DNA of 64,000 nucleotides from Polytrichum commune (GCA_950295325.1 OX485804.1:9734001-9798000), one strand, 5' to 3'. Positions 33,720 through 46,554 are shown, numbered from the stretch's first letter. Notes: generated from the sequence alone by a model not told the origin. Numbers and translations are program-made.

Positions 33720-36700
33720 GTGTTATATATATACAAACCTACACAAAACCATATGTGGTCTCCCAAAATGCCTATCCAATGCCGTTACACAACTCCCACA
33801 AAATATGTTGGTACCGAAGTCTTCTCACTCAAAAACGCATATATAACATGTATAGGTGAACAACTCATCAATGCCTTCAATGACAAAGGTAGACTAGGAA
33901 GAACCTATAATGGCTTAACCAAGCACATACTTGCCAAACATGGCGGCTCATTTAATATATCACGCATAACCCAACATGACTGCCTAAGATCACCAATCAC
34001 AAGAACACTATTCTTCCTAAAAACTACTAGTAACACCCACCTTAGAAGCACACTAGACAAATTTCCCCTTCTCCCCACACCATTAGAGACACAATGGTTG
34101 CGCCAAGCACAAAATATCCCAACGTTAACCCCCACTACCTCCCTAAAATACTTACATAAATTAATAAGTACTACAAAACATAACTGAACTCAAACACATA
34201 ACACACCCCAATGACATACAATTAATGACGAACGACGATTTCAAACATTATTATACCTCCCCCACTAAAACAATTAAAGCCGACCTAGAACACGCAAGAA
34301 TGCTCTTTTGCGAACCAACATGTCATAATTAATGCCCAAACAATTGCTCAACACATGCCATACCAAATACCCTCAAGACCGCATATAAGATACAAAACCG
34401 TCACATCCACACAAGAAATAGTAGACATAATTCACACCCTCCGCCACCTCCACCACCGGAATACCCAAAACCTCCCCCGCATATCCAAAGAAACCATACC
34501 CAATTTCCAATACACTCTATAATAAACGACCGTCTTCACACTTCCAAAGATAAAAACAAAATTACGAAAAAATATACATCCTATCTATGCCTATGGCAAC
34601 TTCCAAACGAAACAAATTACAACAAATGGCTCCCACAAAGAGACTTATTCCCATGGAATGACCAAGACACCATAAACCATAACATACTACACCCAAAAAC
34701 AACACAAACATTTCACCAACATCCTACAACTAAACTTTAACAAAGAATAATTAAGAGATACAAGATACATCCCCCCCCCCCACAGAACATACCCCTATGT
34801 CATATCCACATTTACGAATGCAATCCCGATAATGACATCGCATGTACACAACATACCATTCAAAGCCAACATGGCACATCACATATTTACGACAATGATG
34901 GTCGCCACCTAGTTACCATCCCGGAACAAAGATTACAATGGCTATGGGAACAATACCAAGACGCACTAACCAAAGAACATAATTTAGAACCCCCCATACA
35001 AACATTTGAAAAAGAAGTGGCATGGTTGTATCAAAGGTACAAATATAGAATACCCAAAAATGATCCCCTCAAACTCGCGCAATACACCCTCCCAAATACC
35101 ATCATTGAAAACATCATCAACTCCTTCCACATCACCCACTCCTACTTCTCGTCACCGGTAACATGCCCTACTACGCTAAGACAATTTTCCTCCCCTTTTT
35201 CCCGAGACAAAGTATTCGGATCAATAGGAACAACATTCCAACATAAATGGATAGGGAACGGGTATGCCCATCCACATATAGAAACGGACACACAACAAGC
35301 CCTACATTGGGCAAGACTTGCAGCCCAAAATAACCCAAATACAATTACAATACTGGTAACAACCGACCCAAATTGGTACCACAACCTTCAACCTCATGTA
35401 GGCCCTTTTCCAGATTCACACGTCATCACACACTTTAAGGCAGACACCATTATATACGATGAACCCACAATCCCACCAGAACTACGAATTGAACCACGCA
35501 TAGAAAGCCGTGACATCCGCATACTATGTATACATCACAAAATCACATCACTCGGCCCGATAAATTACACACACCAAATGGACATTATTTGCAACACATT
35601 ACAAATACCCACTACTTTTAACACAACGGTGCCACCCACACCAATAAACACCCTAGTAAACCGTAGCAAGAAATGGTCCCAACTCATATACCCTCCCCCA
35701 TCTACGACTCAAGTTACTAATGTCCCCATCATCATAAACCAAGACATATGTCTTCCCCTCAAATATCAACCACAGTTCTGCTATTACACAGACGGATCCT
35801 TCATCCCACCCAAAGAAACAACCCAAGGACCTTGGAAACGAGAAAAAACATGATATGGCATATATAACCCTTTCAAAAATATCCAAATCACAGAAAGACT
35901 ACCCGGACTCCAAAACATACTAAGAGCCGAACTAATGGCTATACACCATACCCTCCGCCTCCTCACTACCACATACCGAAATGAACCGGCACACATCTTC
36001 ACAGATTATCTTAATGTTCTATACCTACTAAACACGCAAACAAAACACCCAACTCTACATAATAGCCACCCTGACAAAAAGATACTCGAATCTATAATTG
36101 AGATGTTGCAATCTCGCTCACAAACCACCACACTCCATAAAGTCAAAGCTCACACAAACATTAGTGGTAACGAACAAGCGGACAAATTAGCCAAAATGGG
36201 TTGTGAACTCGAACATAGAGATGCCACAATCACATATGAACATGCACACCCCACGCCATACTACCTACAGAAAGATTGGTGGCACTCAATGCAAGAAACA
36301 CAAGATAAAGGCCCCATCCAACACCTTGGTAAATACATCGCTAAACATGACAAAAAACATAACCTATCCATTATAGCAACCCAAACACATCAACTACATA
36401 AGTGGCTAGACAACAAAGATATTGACAAAACACTATCAAACGATTTTTGGAACAACCCGATTATCACAGACAAACAAAAAACATGCCTAGTCAAATTCAG
36501 AACCGGACAATACATGGGACATGCCAGAAAACAACTTTTCTTCGGAAGAAATGCATACCCCTCACATACGTGCCCCATATGCAACACACAAGAAGCAGAC
36601 ACATGGTTACATGTACTCCTCAAATGTAAACAACAACACATACACGCCCTAAGAACCAAAAGACATAACAAAGCCGTATGGGAAATACCCAAACTTCTCA

Positions 36701-37161
36701 TCTCCAACAAAAAGACAAGATACTACACACTCATGAATGCAGGTACATATAATGAGCTCCCCCAAGAAAACACAGTACCATCATGGTTACTTCCATGCAC
36801 ATGTACCACCCAAAGATGTCACTGCAACGCTAGGCTCAAACCTGACATATTATGCATACTAGGACACCCATATAAGTCCCCACCACCAGAAGCACCCACA
36901 CCGGAAATTACAGTTCAATTCATAGAATTTACATACTGTAATGACAGATTCTCCACTGAAACGATAAATCAAAAAATTACAAAATATCAACCACTCATAA
37001 ATAATATTATCGCAAAGGGTTGGAACGTAGCCCCACTTATTGTATTAGCATCTGGTGCTAGAGCCACAACTCACATCCCCTCAATGAACGAACTCGAAAC
37101 AAAGCTTAAACTTCCTACATCACATCACAAATTAGGAACACATTCAAACAACTTAACATAA
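33720..37161 (+). mobile_element. RNase H-bearing retroelement, copy 1 (degenerate)
   Basis: One reading frame runs from about 34.55 kb to the stop at 37161, broken only by TAA at 34738 and TGA at 35851; more fragmented frames extend up to 33720. Around 35190-35500 is a domain with DKVFGSIGTTFQHKWIG, YAHPHIETD and ALHWARLAA, then ITILVTTDPNWY; the layout recalls adenine-methyltransferase-like (PCIF1-type) folds, but the catalytic NPPF-type motif is replaced. RNase H follows (35780-36205) with all four acidic residues: YYTDGSF, LRAELMAIH, HIFTD, GNEQADKLA. A CX2CX9HX4C zinc motif is at 36571-36627. The strand is extremely poor in G. I could not identify a reverse transcriptase domain upstream, so the class (non-LTR-like) is inferred. 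A diverged second copy lies at 39190-40832. Confidence 0.7.
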
Positions 37162-37297
37162 TTGCCATACAATATGCACACTCAATATTAATCCACAAAA
37201 GACGAATAGAAAACATACAACCCATCACAGATTTACAAAATCATAATTAAAATTAGAGAGGGGTAGTGGTCAGACCACTAATTATTAAGATACCACC

Positions 37298-37500
37298 TAT
37301 AGCTCAGAAAGGCGGGGAGTAGCCGGTTGGTTGGCATAACTTTCCTGCCTATGATTAACTCACTCGCAGCACCAAGTCAAAGTGTATTGCACCAACACGC
37401 TCAGACGGATTCAACGCGAATTGAACCCGGACCGTATTAATATAACACGCACACCCTTATCCAACCAACCTTGGAACCATGACTTGGCGACCAACTACAC
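37298..37500 (-). mobile_element. tRNA-like SINE, copy 2
   Basis: Its reverse complement is colinear with 12725-12916: TCGCCAAGTCATG, a B-box-like GGGTTCAATT, TGACTTGGTGCTGC, TAGGCAGGAAA and CCAACCAACCGGC. It lies just 3' of the retroelement, in the opposite orientation. Confidence 0.65.
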
Positions 37501-39189
37501 AATCAACCACCACTTATACTCCAAAACAAACACGCACACTTCTCGTCCCAAACAAAGTAACAAGACTCACAAAATTATAATTAAACAAAAGTTATGAACC
37601 CAACACACCCCCCCCCCCCCCTTACACACGGTTAACCAGTAAAACCCCTAGTTACTAACATAGTGTCTACTCCCTGAAAGGGGTGAAGTAGTATTACATC
37701 CAAAGCCACTACCGTGAGGTATGGCCACGGATGTCCTACGAACAGACACTTTATTCACTCCGCCCCCCCTAGGCGGGACCGGAGTTCTTCTTCTTCTTAC
37801 AAACCTTCAAATTAAAGATGGAGGACATTGAAAATTATTCGAGAGTAACCAAAAGTCGTGATGCTTATTTTCATGGGTGAAGGTACACCACACTAAAAAA
37901 TTGTTATGGCTATCTAGGATGTAGATCTTTATGAACTATAAGATTGCGGTTCCTTGCCATTCAGTTCTCTTCCACTAGACATGTTTGACATCTATGAATA
38001 CAAACACGAGTTGAAAATCTACTATTGTAATAGATCATAAATCCATGCATTGGATGTGAACCATAGTGTAACAAATGTAAAGATACCAACTACAAGGGAA
38101 GGGGAGGGGGGGACCAAAGGTGGCAAGAAAAAACAATGTAGTGCATATTTTATTGTTCCTTCGCCATTCCAAAATCTCAACCCTCGTAGCTAGGGCCTCC
38201 TTCGGAATTAGGGTTCAACACCAAATTCAAAGGCATAATGCAAGGGCAGCCATTCAATCTTGCCCGAGGAGACTTTTGCAGCTTTTGCTCCCGTTTGTCA
38301 AGCTATACGAGTAAGTGGCCAAGTTCGTGAATCCGTTGAAATGGTTCCGTTCAATCCGCTGGGATTTTGTAGTGATGAATTGTTTGTAAAGCTCAATTTG
38401 TGTTTTTTTTTCTCTTGTGTTTGCTTGCGTATAGAGTGTCTATGTTCGAACTTGGCGACCTAGTAGTAGTATCCGGAAAATTATGAGTGTTTTTTTAATG
38501 CTATATTTAACTATGATTTCTATAGATGCTTTGTTGGTGCAACATGAGCCAACCACAAGAGTTGGCGGATGCGGAGTTCATGGGATAAGCTATAAGCTCC
38601 ACATAGGCACCCGGGGTTCGATTGTGTGTTGGACTTTTGTAGGGATGTTTTTGTTTTCAACCTTTTGAAGGTGCCCTACTAGGTTGATGATTCTTTTAAG
38701 TTTTTTTAAGTGCCCCATAGGGCCGAGGTCCATTGAATTGGACTAAAGCTCATACCTACATATTTATGCAAAGGAGGGAATCGGCACTTGCTTACAAGTC
38801 AACCGGTTGAAATGGCAAAAGAAGAAAATGATTCAAGTTTGAAACATTGGGTTTTTTTATGACTCTTTCCTAAAATAGATATACTATTCAGTAGTTTTCT
38901 TGAAGCGTGACCAATGAATTAGCTATATCAAAAACAATTGCTTTAGAGGACTTGGGATCTTAGATTATTGTTTCCAAACTCTTCTTGTCATAGAATTCAA
39001 GCACGTGGTGGACTCAAAAGCAACACACTTTCAATCATACAAGGAAGAACCTACATGGTCAAACGAGGGAAGCTAACATGAGCAAGGAGAGGTGAGCAAT
39101 GAGCAATAACACATGAGTAATGATGCCAAGTTTACTACATGGGAACGGTTTGAGGAAAAACCCCGGGATCAGAGACGCCCAAATCACAA
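37501..39189. other. No gene; C-run and possible SINE fragment
   Basis: A run of about 13 C lies at 37609-37621. Positions 37650-37730 resemble the tail of the SINE at 44805-45090 (GAAAGGGGTGAAGTAGTATTA versus the GAGAGGGGTTAGTAGT block). A B-box-like GGGGTTCGATTG at about 38610, after a GTTGGCGGATGC block, could mark another decayed SINE (38530-38700). No coding sequence was recognised. Confidence 0.4.
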
Positions 39190-39586
39190 ACACTAGAATT
39201 CCGATGTGCCCGATATATGGGTAACCACCGTAAAAATATATTTTGGCCTAACCTACACCCAAATCCAAATTGTACACTATGCCCCAATATAACCATAGAC
39301 ACATGGCCACACTTACTTTCTACATGCTCAAATCCCCACATAAAGGGATTATATATAGCACGCCATAATAAAGCAGTACACCAAATCGCACACACACTAT
39401 AATCAAATATACATACGAGATACTACACACTCATAAACGCATGCAATCAAAACTCTAGGCCACATAATTAACAAGGCTACAATGGTTACTCCAATGTACA
39501 TGCCCCACTATACCACGCACATGCCTAGCCAAACTCAGACCGGACATACTACGCGTACTAGGCGCCCCCACATACAGCCACCCCCC

Positions 39587-40003
39587 ACGGGGAGGTCATC
39601 TTCATTGTAAAGTTGAACAACCACGTGTGAACACTTTACATGTAAAAAATCCTACTTTTTAAATAAAGCATCACCAAAATGGGTCAAACTTTTACCAATT
39701 TTTTTTTCATGAGTAGATATAGACGGTACCTATTACATAGTAAAAATGGTAATTAAATTTGATGATTTGATAATTAAGTTTTTTATTATAAAACATACCG
39801 TTTCTAACTAGAATGACGCAAAATTGAACTAAAAAATTTACTACAAAAATGAAGATGGCTAAAAATTTCAAAAAGATAATATCAATGGTTATGTCTTTTA
39901 GAAAAAACATCATAAATTTTAAAATTATATGTGGCATGCAATATAGGGGTAGCAAACTTTGTTTGCACATGGTGTTCAACTTGACAATGGAGTGACCTCC
40001 CGT
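39587..40003. mobile_element. MITE with ~32-bp inverted repeats, possible 9-bp duplication
   Basis: The left end ACGGGGAGGTCATC...ATTGTAAAGTTGAAC is mirrored at the right by GTTCAACTTGACAAT...TGACCTCCCGT. Flanks GCCACCCCC and GCCACCACC (8 of 9 identical) suggest a 9-bp target-site duplication, the length typical of Mutator-like elements. It is 417 bp, A+T-rich and non-coding, and sits in retroelement copy 2. Confidence 0.7.
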
Positions 40004-40219
40004 GCCACCACCCACCACATACAACGAAAAAACCACTAAATACAACCCACTCATACAAACACTTAGAATAGCCGGTTGGCAAGTCAAGCCTCTCATTACC
40101 ATCACAACATGTGTTAGAGGAGCTATCCACGAACAACCAATTAAAGACTCAAAGAAGCTCAAAATACCCAAAATCGAGATCAAAACACTTATGAAACAAT
40201 TACACCAAATTGCCATTAA

Positions 40220-40771
40220 GGGGTGGTTTACACTATGGACCAAGAGCCATGACCATGAAATTCTAAAATCTGTGATTGGAGAGTAAAGTGCTCTTGGTCC
40301 CATTTGGCTTTACACTACCTTGAAAAAAAGGAGAATGACCACTAACTTTGAGGTCCCCAAAAACTACTAAAATCTGCCATTTGGATAATGTGCCATGGTC
40401 CAACGGGTTTTCCGTTGAGGCGAGGCAAAATGCTCGACTCAACGGAAATCAAGGGAGCTGTAAGGCTGAAAATCAGCCATTGGCCGAAATTTTTTTTAAT
40501 ATTTTTTTCCGAATATTTTTTGACGTTACTGTATTTATATTAAAAAAATCAGCCCAAAGTTGTCCCAGTCCAAATCCACTTTACACTACAAGAGTGACCA
40601 AGCCACTCAAAAATCCATTTTTGATTTTTCATGGTCACGGCTCTTGGCCAAGAGCTATGACCATGAAAATGATTTAATTTTCTTGGTCACGGCTCTTGGC
40701 CAAGAGCTATGACCATGAAAATGATTTAATTTTCTTGGTCATGTCTCTTGGTCCATAGTGTAAACCGCCCC
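40220..40771. mobile_element. PIF/Harbinger-type MITE, TAA duplication
   Basis: Terminal inverted repeats of about 40 bp start GGGGTGGTTTACACTATGGA at the left, with the mirrored sequence at the right. TAA flanks both ends (40217-40219 and 40772-40774). Removing the element and one TAA joins IAI to KYLTYLILNKR in the retroelement frame, which confirms both boundaries. Internally a ~53-bp unit (GGTCACGGCTCTTGGCC...) is repeated in tandem near 40635-40740. Confidence 0.88.
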
Positions 40772-40832
40772 TAAATACCTCACATACTTAATACTAAACA
40801 AAAGGAATCTTGACAACAAACAACCCCCATAG

Positions 40833-41841
40833 ACCCCCCCTTAGATGTCAAGTTTCGCTCTTTCTTACCAAAGGAGCCCACCTTCCAAGAGGAAGCAAGT
40901 ACCCTTACAATGACACTTGGTTAAACATGAACACAGTACAGAGCAACATGCTCCCATTGACGTTAGTGTATAAACCAAACCCTGACGTTATTTATTTTAT
41001 TTTATTCTAGTTTATTTCGTGTGTTGGAGAGTTTCTCCGTGTGGTCAAAAAATTGGGTTTCCTTATCTTGGTCATCAAATTTCTATTCCATTTTGCCGTC
41101 CTCTTGGCACGTCCTATTTGCATCCCCCCCCCCCCCCTTATAGAAACGGTATATTTGCACTGCATGGAAATCATATGAAGTTTGATTCGATTACGATTAC
41201 AATATTCCAATATTCCAATATTCTTGCACGAAACTTTCAACACTATCAAAGAGACTTAGTTGAATGTGATTTGGAATCGATGAGGGTGAAGAAATCATAC
41301 GTCATCATTGTATTATCTTGAAATGAGCGCCGGCCGAACCGATGTAGAACATCAATTGTAAATGTCTTTCTTGACCATTAGACCGAGATTTTGATGGAAA
41401 TTTGTCGACTTATGAGGCCGCCAAGTTTTGAAGCGAAAACTCCGTCACTTTGCACAAATTACAAGCAAAGCTTCTTGATGAACAACTAGGGCGCATGCAA
41501 TAGCCACCGGAAGTGACCACTCGAGTCATCACGCCCAAAATAAACTTCAATTCCTCAAGACCGACCGCCACCCGATATTCAATTCGATTTCAAACACATG
41601 CTTCAAGATGTACATAGTAAATTGGCCACTTCAAGTCCAACGTACTCTTGGTCCCTTTTCTCATTGCAAGTTGGGCTCGTGAAGGGCGAGGTTCCATGTG
41701 GGCCACTTGCTCACTAGACTCTAGGTAATAGTGTAATATGCATGTAGATAAGCACAAGTCGTCTATCAGTCACATTCTTGTGGCTTATTAGAATGTGGAG
41801 GGTTGTGGACACATGCCGCTAGACTCTTATGCACCCATTAA
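40833..41841. other. No gene seen
   Basis: A C-run lies near 41127-41139. The open frame at 41019-41321 has no recognisable domain. Confidence 0.5.
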
Positions 41842-42216
41842 GAGCATCTCCACCCTGCCGCATTAAAGGGACTTGGCAAGCCCTTTAATGCGGCCTTGGA
41901 GAAAAACATGCCCCACCCCTCCCCAACACCGAGGCCTTGATTGCCAGGGCTCTTCAAACTTCCGGCTCCACTCACTATCCTTGCGGGTGAGCGTTGCTCT
42001 TGCTGCGCCCACATTCCGGGGCCTCATCCACTTGCGATTCAGTGAATCGTGCCACTTTTGGGAATATATGGAATATTCTTGACAATTTTTCGGCTTGAAA
42101 AGCCAGTATGCAAGTAACGGTGGGGGAGTGCCACCCTAAAAAAATTTAGTGCATGCTTGGAGCCCTTCAAAGCGCATTTCGAGAGCCTGCCTTTCTGCCC
42201 AAGGGTGGAGATGCTC
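41842..42216. mobile_element. PIF/Harbinger-type MITE, TAA duplication
   Basis: Inverted ends GAGCATCTCCACCCT (41842) and AGGGTGGAGATGCTC (ending 42216) are exact mirrors over 15 bases. TAA flanks both sides (41839-41841 and 42217-42219). The element is 375 bp and non-coding. Confidence 0.85.
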
Positions 42217-42219
42217 TAA

Positions 42220-44220
42220 CGCATTTATTTTTTAACCTACACGTGCCGGTCAGTGAAGGATTGAAGACCAATTTTAGGAGGAGGAGGAGGTTAGTAGGTG
42301 GGCCCATGTTTGAGAAGACGAGAGTTACACTAAAGTATTACTGACTACGGAGGGTGGTACTAATTCAAATCACACGCACAATCCAGCCAAACCATCAAAG
42401 TTACCGAGAGCTGAAGTTGCTACTGAGTGACACTAAATTCACGAAGGCGGTGAATTTTATCCTCAAATTACTGTAGTTTTCAAGAAAAAATTAGTGCATG
42501 CCACATGCTTGTCACTGATTAATCGTGTCAAGTACCGATACTTTCAGTGATTAGTGCCAAGTGCTAGTACTTTAAGTGAATATTACCAAGTGCCAATGTG
42601 AACAATGTGTCCTAAATCTTTTGGCGGTGCACTAATTCATAGTGTGAAAAGCGTTCCCTAATTTCCCAGCCTCACTAATTGGTATATTTAGTGTAGTTGG
42701 CACATAGGAACCCTACCCCACCAGATTCCATCTACATTTGAGCATGTTCGTCCTGATTCCCACTACAATCTGGTGGGCAAACGGCCTACATGGAAACTCA
42801 CTTGAAGTCTCCACGGAAACTCACCTGAAGGCTCCCGAAGAATGTCGTTGACCTGCAATGTGAACGTGGTGAAAGTTGAGAAGGTTCTTCTTTAATATTC
42901 CTAGAGTAGTATAGTAGACGCCCGAACACCGGCCACCAGAGTCTACTAGCTAGGTAAAGAAATTTAGAACACACTATTTTTATAAGCGGCAGTTTTGCAT
43001 ATTGAGGACTTTCTGCGTACTTTACATGCGTCATATGCTTACTCTAGATTGTTCTTTAATTACTAGGGCCCAGTGACTTCCATTAATAGGGTTTCTTCCC
43101 ACAACATTATTGAAGAGATATATGTGGCCCTACGTACGTGGACCACTTGGAACGGGCTCGGCCATGCAATCTCATCTCTCCTTAAATTCGGAGTTCCGGC
43201 TTAAACTTGTCCATTGAGAAAGGTCAAAACACAAGGATCTATTTCGGTATTACGGGTGGAGTTTCAAGGAAATTCTCATGGAAATTGCGGTGAAAATGCA
43301 TATAAATTTTGTGAATTCTACTTGGTTTTTTTAATATTATAAATTGAATTGATGTTGGTTTTGTAATATTGCTCAAACATGCCTTGATGATTCCTTGGTT
43401 GTAAGGAGGAGGTTGTCGGGGTCATGTGTGTGACTAGAGCAGTTGGGAGTTTTGAAGGGTTATCTTACATGGTTGTTTGGCCGACGTAATCTTACTATTA
43501 GTATCCGGCATTTGGTTACAAGGTTGGTTGGCTGGTAGTGGTTGGTTGGCACTAATATTTTGTTTTGAAACACCACATTGGCTCTAGTAACCGAACACCG
43601 CCACCCTTGTAAGATGAGTATTGTTCATTCTGCAAGGGTGGCCCACACACAAGCAAGAAAAAGTTTTCATGAAATTCTCAAGATCCTCGGCACCAAGGGT
43701 GCAACATGCTAGTGTTGAGTAATGTTGTGTCAAGATCAAAGACCCCATATGGCGTTTGAGACCTTGCAATGGTCGTAGTGAGACCCTCAACGTATAGGAG
43801 CTTCAATGTACTACCACCCCTCCATCCAATATTGATAAATTTACTTGGACAACATCAAACCTGACCCCAAATTTAGTTCAAATCATGGCTCGGGCTTTGT
43901 GGTGTCTATATGAGTCATCCCTTGTAGATGAAGGGGCTCTACTATCCACAAATCTCCTTTTAGTCAAGGGCGGATTCATTCCAAGTAGACCGTGATGGAT
44001 TAACTTGGAGTCTCCAATGCCATTTTTTTTTTTGGTTTTGGATCTAGTTTGAACAACTCGTTTTATACTATAAGATATTCCACAACATTTTAACACCGTA
44101 ACATTATTAAGCAGTGTGCGTTGTTAATGTGGACCCTAAGAATACGATCATGGGATGCCCCAACCCAATGCAATTTCAAACTTAATCTAGTGCAAGGAGA
44201 TTTAGTTTAAGGGCCACTTC
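42220..44220. other. No gene; one dispersed repeat copy
   Basis: 42675-42795 is similar to 57520-57630 (TTGGCACATANGAACCCTAC, GGGCRARCGGCCTACAT). Positions 42425-42685 have ACTAAAT-type ends like those at 25403-25785 but the match is weak. No gene. Confidence 0.5.
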
Positions 44221-44708
44221 ACATACGAGACTGAGAGCCCACGACCATTACACTTCAAGCACTCTCATTGGTGGAAAAGGTAGAGTTGGTCCATGTTCAC
44301 TTCACACTACCCTCGAGGGACCAACGGAGTATGTGAATGCGAGATGGATGGAAAGTCTACATAGATTTCCTACACGGATTCCTACATGGCATTGAATGGA
44401 TCCATGTTTCACGGTCACTTGGACTATTTTCAAAAACCACTTCTTGGAGGTAGGCCTAAACTGGGAGACCTTGGCACTCCGAATGCTCACAACTGTTGAT
44501 TTATTCTATTTTATCATGTGTGAGGGCCCCTATGAATAGAAATGTCATTTGGTTTAGGGCCCGGTCACATATGATTTCACACTACACTTGAGGGTGCGTG
44601 ACCACACTACACGATTTTGGAGGTGTGTTGGGATTGCCTTTGGACACTGTCTTTTGGGCTCTCGCAATTTCATGGTTACGGCTCTTGGCTCATGTGTGAA
44701 AGTGGCCC
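44221..44708. mobile_element. PIF/Harbinger-type MITE, TAA duplication, full copy
   Basis: The left end GGGCCACTTCACATACGAGA mirrors the right end, whose reverse complement is GGGCCACTTTCACACATGAG. TAA flanks both sides (44218-44220 and 44709-44711). The first ~310 bp match 63685-64000. It is 488 bp and non-coding. Confidence 0.85.
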
Positions 44709-44804
44709 TAATTCTAATATGCACTAGGTTGAAACATCCCATGGTTATATTCTCAGGGCTTGTAATATGCACATATAGGTAACCTAAAACTCTAAAAGGC
44801 ATCA

Positions 44805-45090
44805 CGGGCCTTGGCTTGGTGGTTAGGGCTCATGGCCCCCAATGAGGAGGTTGTGGGTTCTATTCCCCAGGCCGGTGTGGTGCTCACCACCTTAGTCCAC
44901 CCAACTATGGTGGGGGGTCCTTGGACCTTGTTGTATGGGTACCTCAAAGCCCTTTGGGGGGATTCCATGTCCAGTATCCTCAAGGCACTAGTGGCTAGCT
45001 AGGAACTAGTATAGTGTGTCACTATAGTGCCCACCCCGAGAGGGGTTAGTAGTCCTGCACCACTGGTATTATGCCCTGAGGGTATAATTC
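44805..45090 (+). mobile_element. tRNA-derived SINE
   Basis: The A-box-like TGGCTTGGTGGTTAGGGC (about 44812) and B-box-like GTGGGTTCTATTCCC (about 44854) have tRNA-like spacing, followed by a ~200-bp non-tRNA body. There is no proper tRNA fold or anticodon arm, so it is a SINE and not a tRNA gene. Confidence 0.7.
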
Positions 45091-46554
45091 CAAGGGTGGA
45101 TCGAACGGGCATTCCAATCACGCTGATCACATGGTCAACGTTTCTTCTCTTCTCTTCTCTAACCTATAACTCATTGCTAGCCAGTGGCCACTAGGAACAA
45201 AAAAAAATGAATATTGAATATTGAATATTGTACCCGTCTTGATAGTAGGGTCTGAAAGTCCACAACCTCTAGGCAAATAGTTGCAATGCTTTAATTTCAA
45301 AGGTTGGTCCGTAGTATTAAAGGCACACATGGTTGTTTTAGTAGCAGCAGTTGCAAGTGAGATAGTAGTACTATAAGAAGAAGTAAGACAGTGTATATTT
45401 GATCTTCCCAAGTTGTTGCAAGATCCGGGTCAGGAAACACGGAAGATATTACAACATTACAACAAAAAGTGGCTATTTTAGGCTCAAAGTTAAGTGTGTA
45501 TGATATTGTGTCCTTTAGGATGAATGAGGTCGGTGTATTTTAAACACGAGATTGGTGTCGTGATTGGATTGAAAACTGCACCAAGTGGCCAAATGGGAGT
45601 GGACTAAAATGCACCCTTCTCCCTAAATCAATGTGGATCGTATTAATTAATTAACCCCTCGTATTTGCCCCCAATCACACGGAATATTTTACACCCATCA
45701 TTTGAAGTAACTCATGACTCCTAGTCAGCATGAAAATTCTGATATGTTTCATATAGATAGATAGATAGATAGATGTAAGTTCCTTTAGATTTGGCTTTGA
45801 TTTGTAGGAGAATGGTGTTCCGAAGTGATTTTGATGCTCGTAGAAGGTCACTAAAATCTTCAGCATGACATGGGTGTGATGACAAGTTTCTTTGCCCACG
45901 AGTTTTCGCCACATCGAATAGTGCAAATAATGCGGGCCACGATAATTTTCTAGAGCCCACACTAATTCTCGCAGTGAGAATTAATGTGGACCCCATTAGT
46001 TTTCCACCCACTTGAGTTTTCTGGTAGAACATTAGTGTAGGTCACATTGATTGTTTTTCTTCTTTTCTTCTTTTCTTTTTTCCTAGAAGTTTAATGTCGG
46101 CGATTCTTTTATTTTGTGCTACTATTTGTCCTGTAACTAATATTCATTGTGTTGGTTGGAAGTCTTCGTGAAGACTGAGGGCACGCCCTAGGGTCTTGGA
46201 CACGCGTTAATGTCACCTTGACTAGAAAATCAGTGTGGTCCATGCTAACTTCCCACCCACATTGATGGGATTATTTAGTGTACTTGCTATCCATTGTAAT
46301 ATCAACTATCTTTAGCAATTGGGCAACACCTCAAACTTAAAATACTTGAAAGTTTGCATGTAAATTCACACATGACAAACACTCAACATCCAATCTACAA
46401 ACTTTGACAACCTCTAAAGAGGCATATGAACCCAAAATCTGAAATTTTAAATTCTTACATACATACAATCTACTTATTATGCATGTAGTTTAATAATCAA
46501 CATAAAATCATCTATTTCATGAACCAACATTTAAAGGGGGGGGGGAGCACAACT
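45091..46554. other. No gene; (ATAG)n microsatellite
   Basis: A GATA-type tetranucleotide run lies at about 45752-45775 and a TTGAATA repeat near 45210-45230. No gene recognised. Confidence 0.5.

Larger units (their letters stand above)
39190..40832 (+). pseudogene. RNase H-bearing retroelement, copy 2 (3' part only)
   Basis: Translates to segments parallel to the C-terminal third of copy 1: YMGNHRKNIFW with zinc motif CTLCPN...H...C (versus YMGHARKQLFF, CPICNT), then LRPDILRVLGAP, then TTKYNPLIQTL...GWQVKPLI (versus ITKYQPLINNI...GWNVAPLI). It ends at the TAG at 40830-40832. Two MITEs interrupt it at 39587-40003 and 40220-40771. An internal piece corresponding to VQFIEFTYCNDRFSTET of copy 1 is missing. 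Confidence 0.7.

Noticed and set aside
44805-45090. tRNA gene
   Set aside because: A- and B-box-like motifs are present, but no acceptor-stem pairing or anticodon arm can be drawn; the ~200-bp tail marks a SINE.
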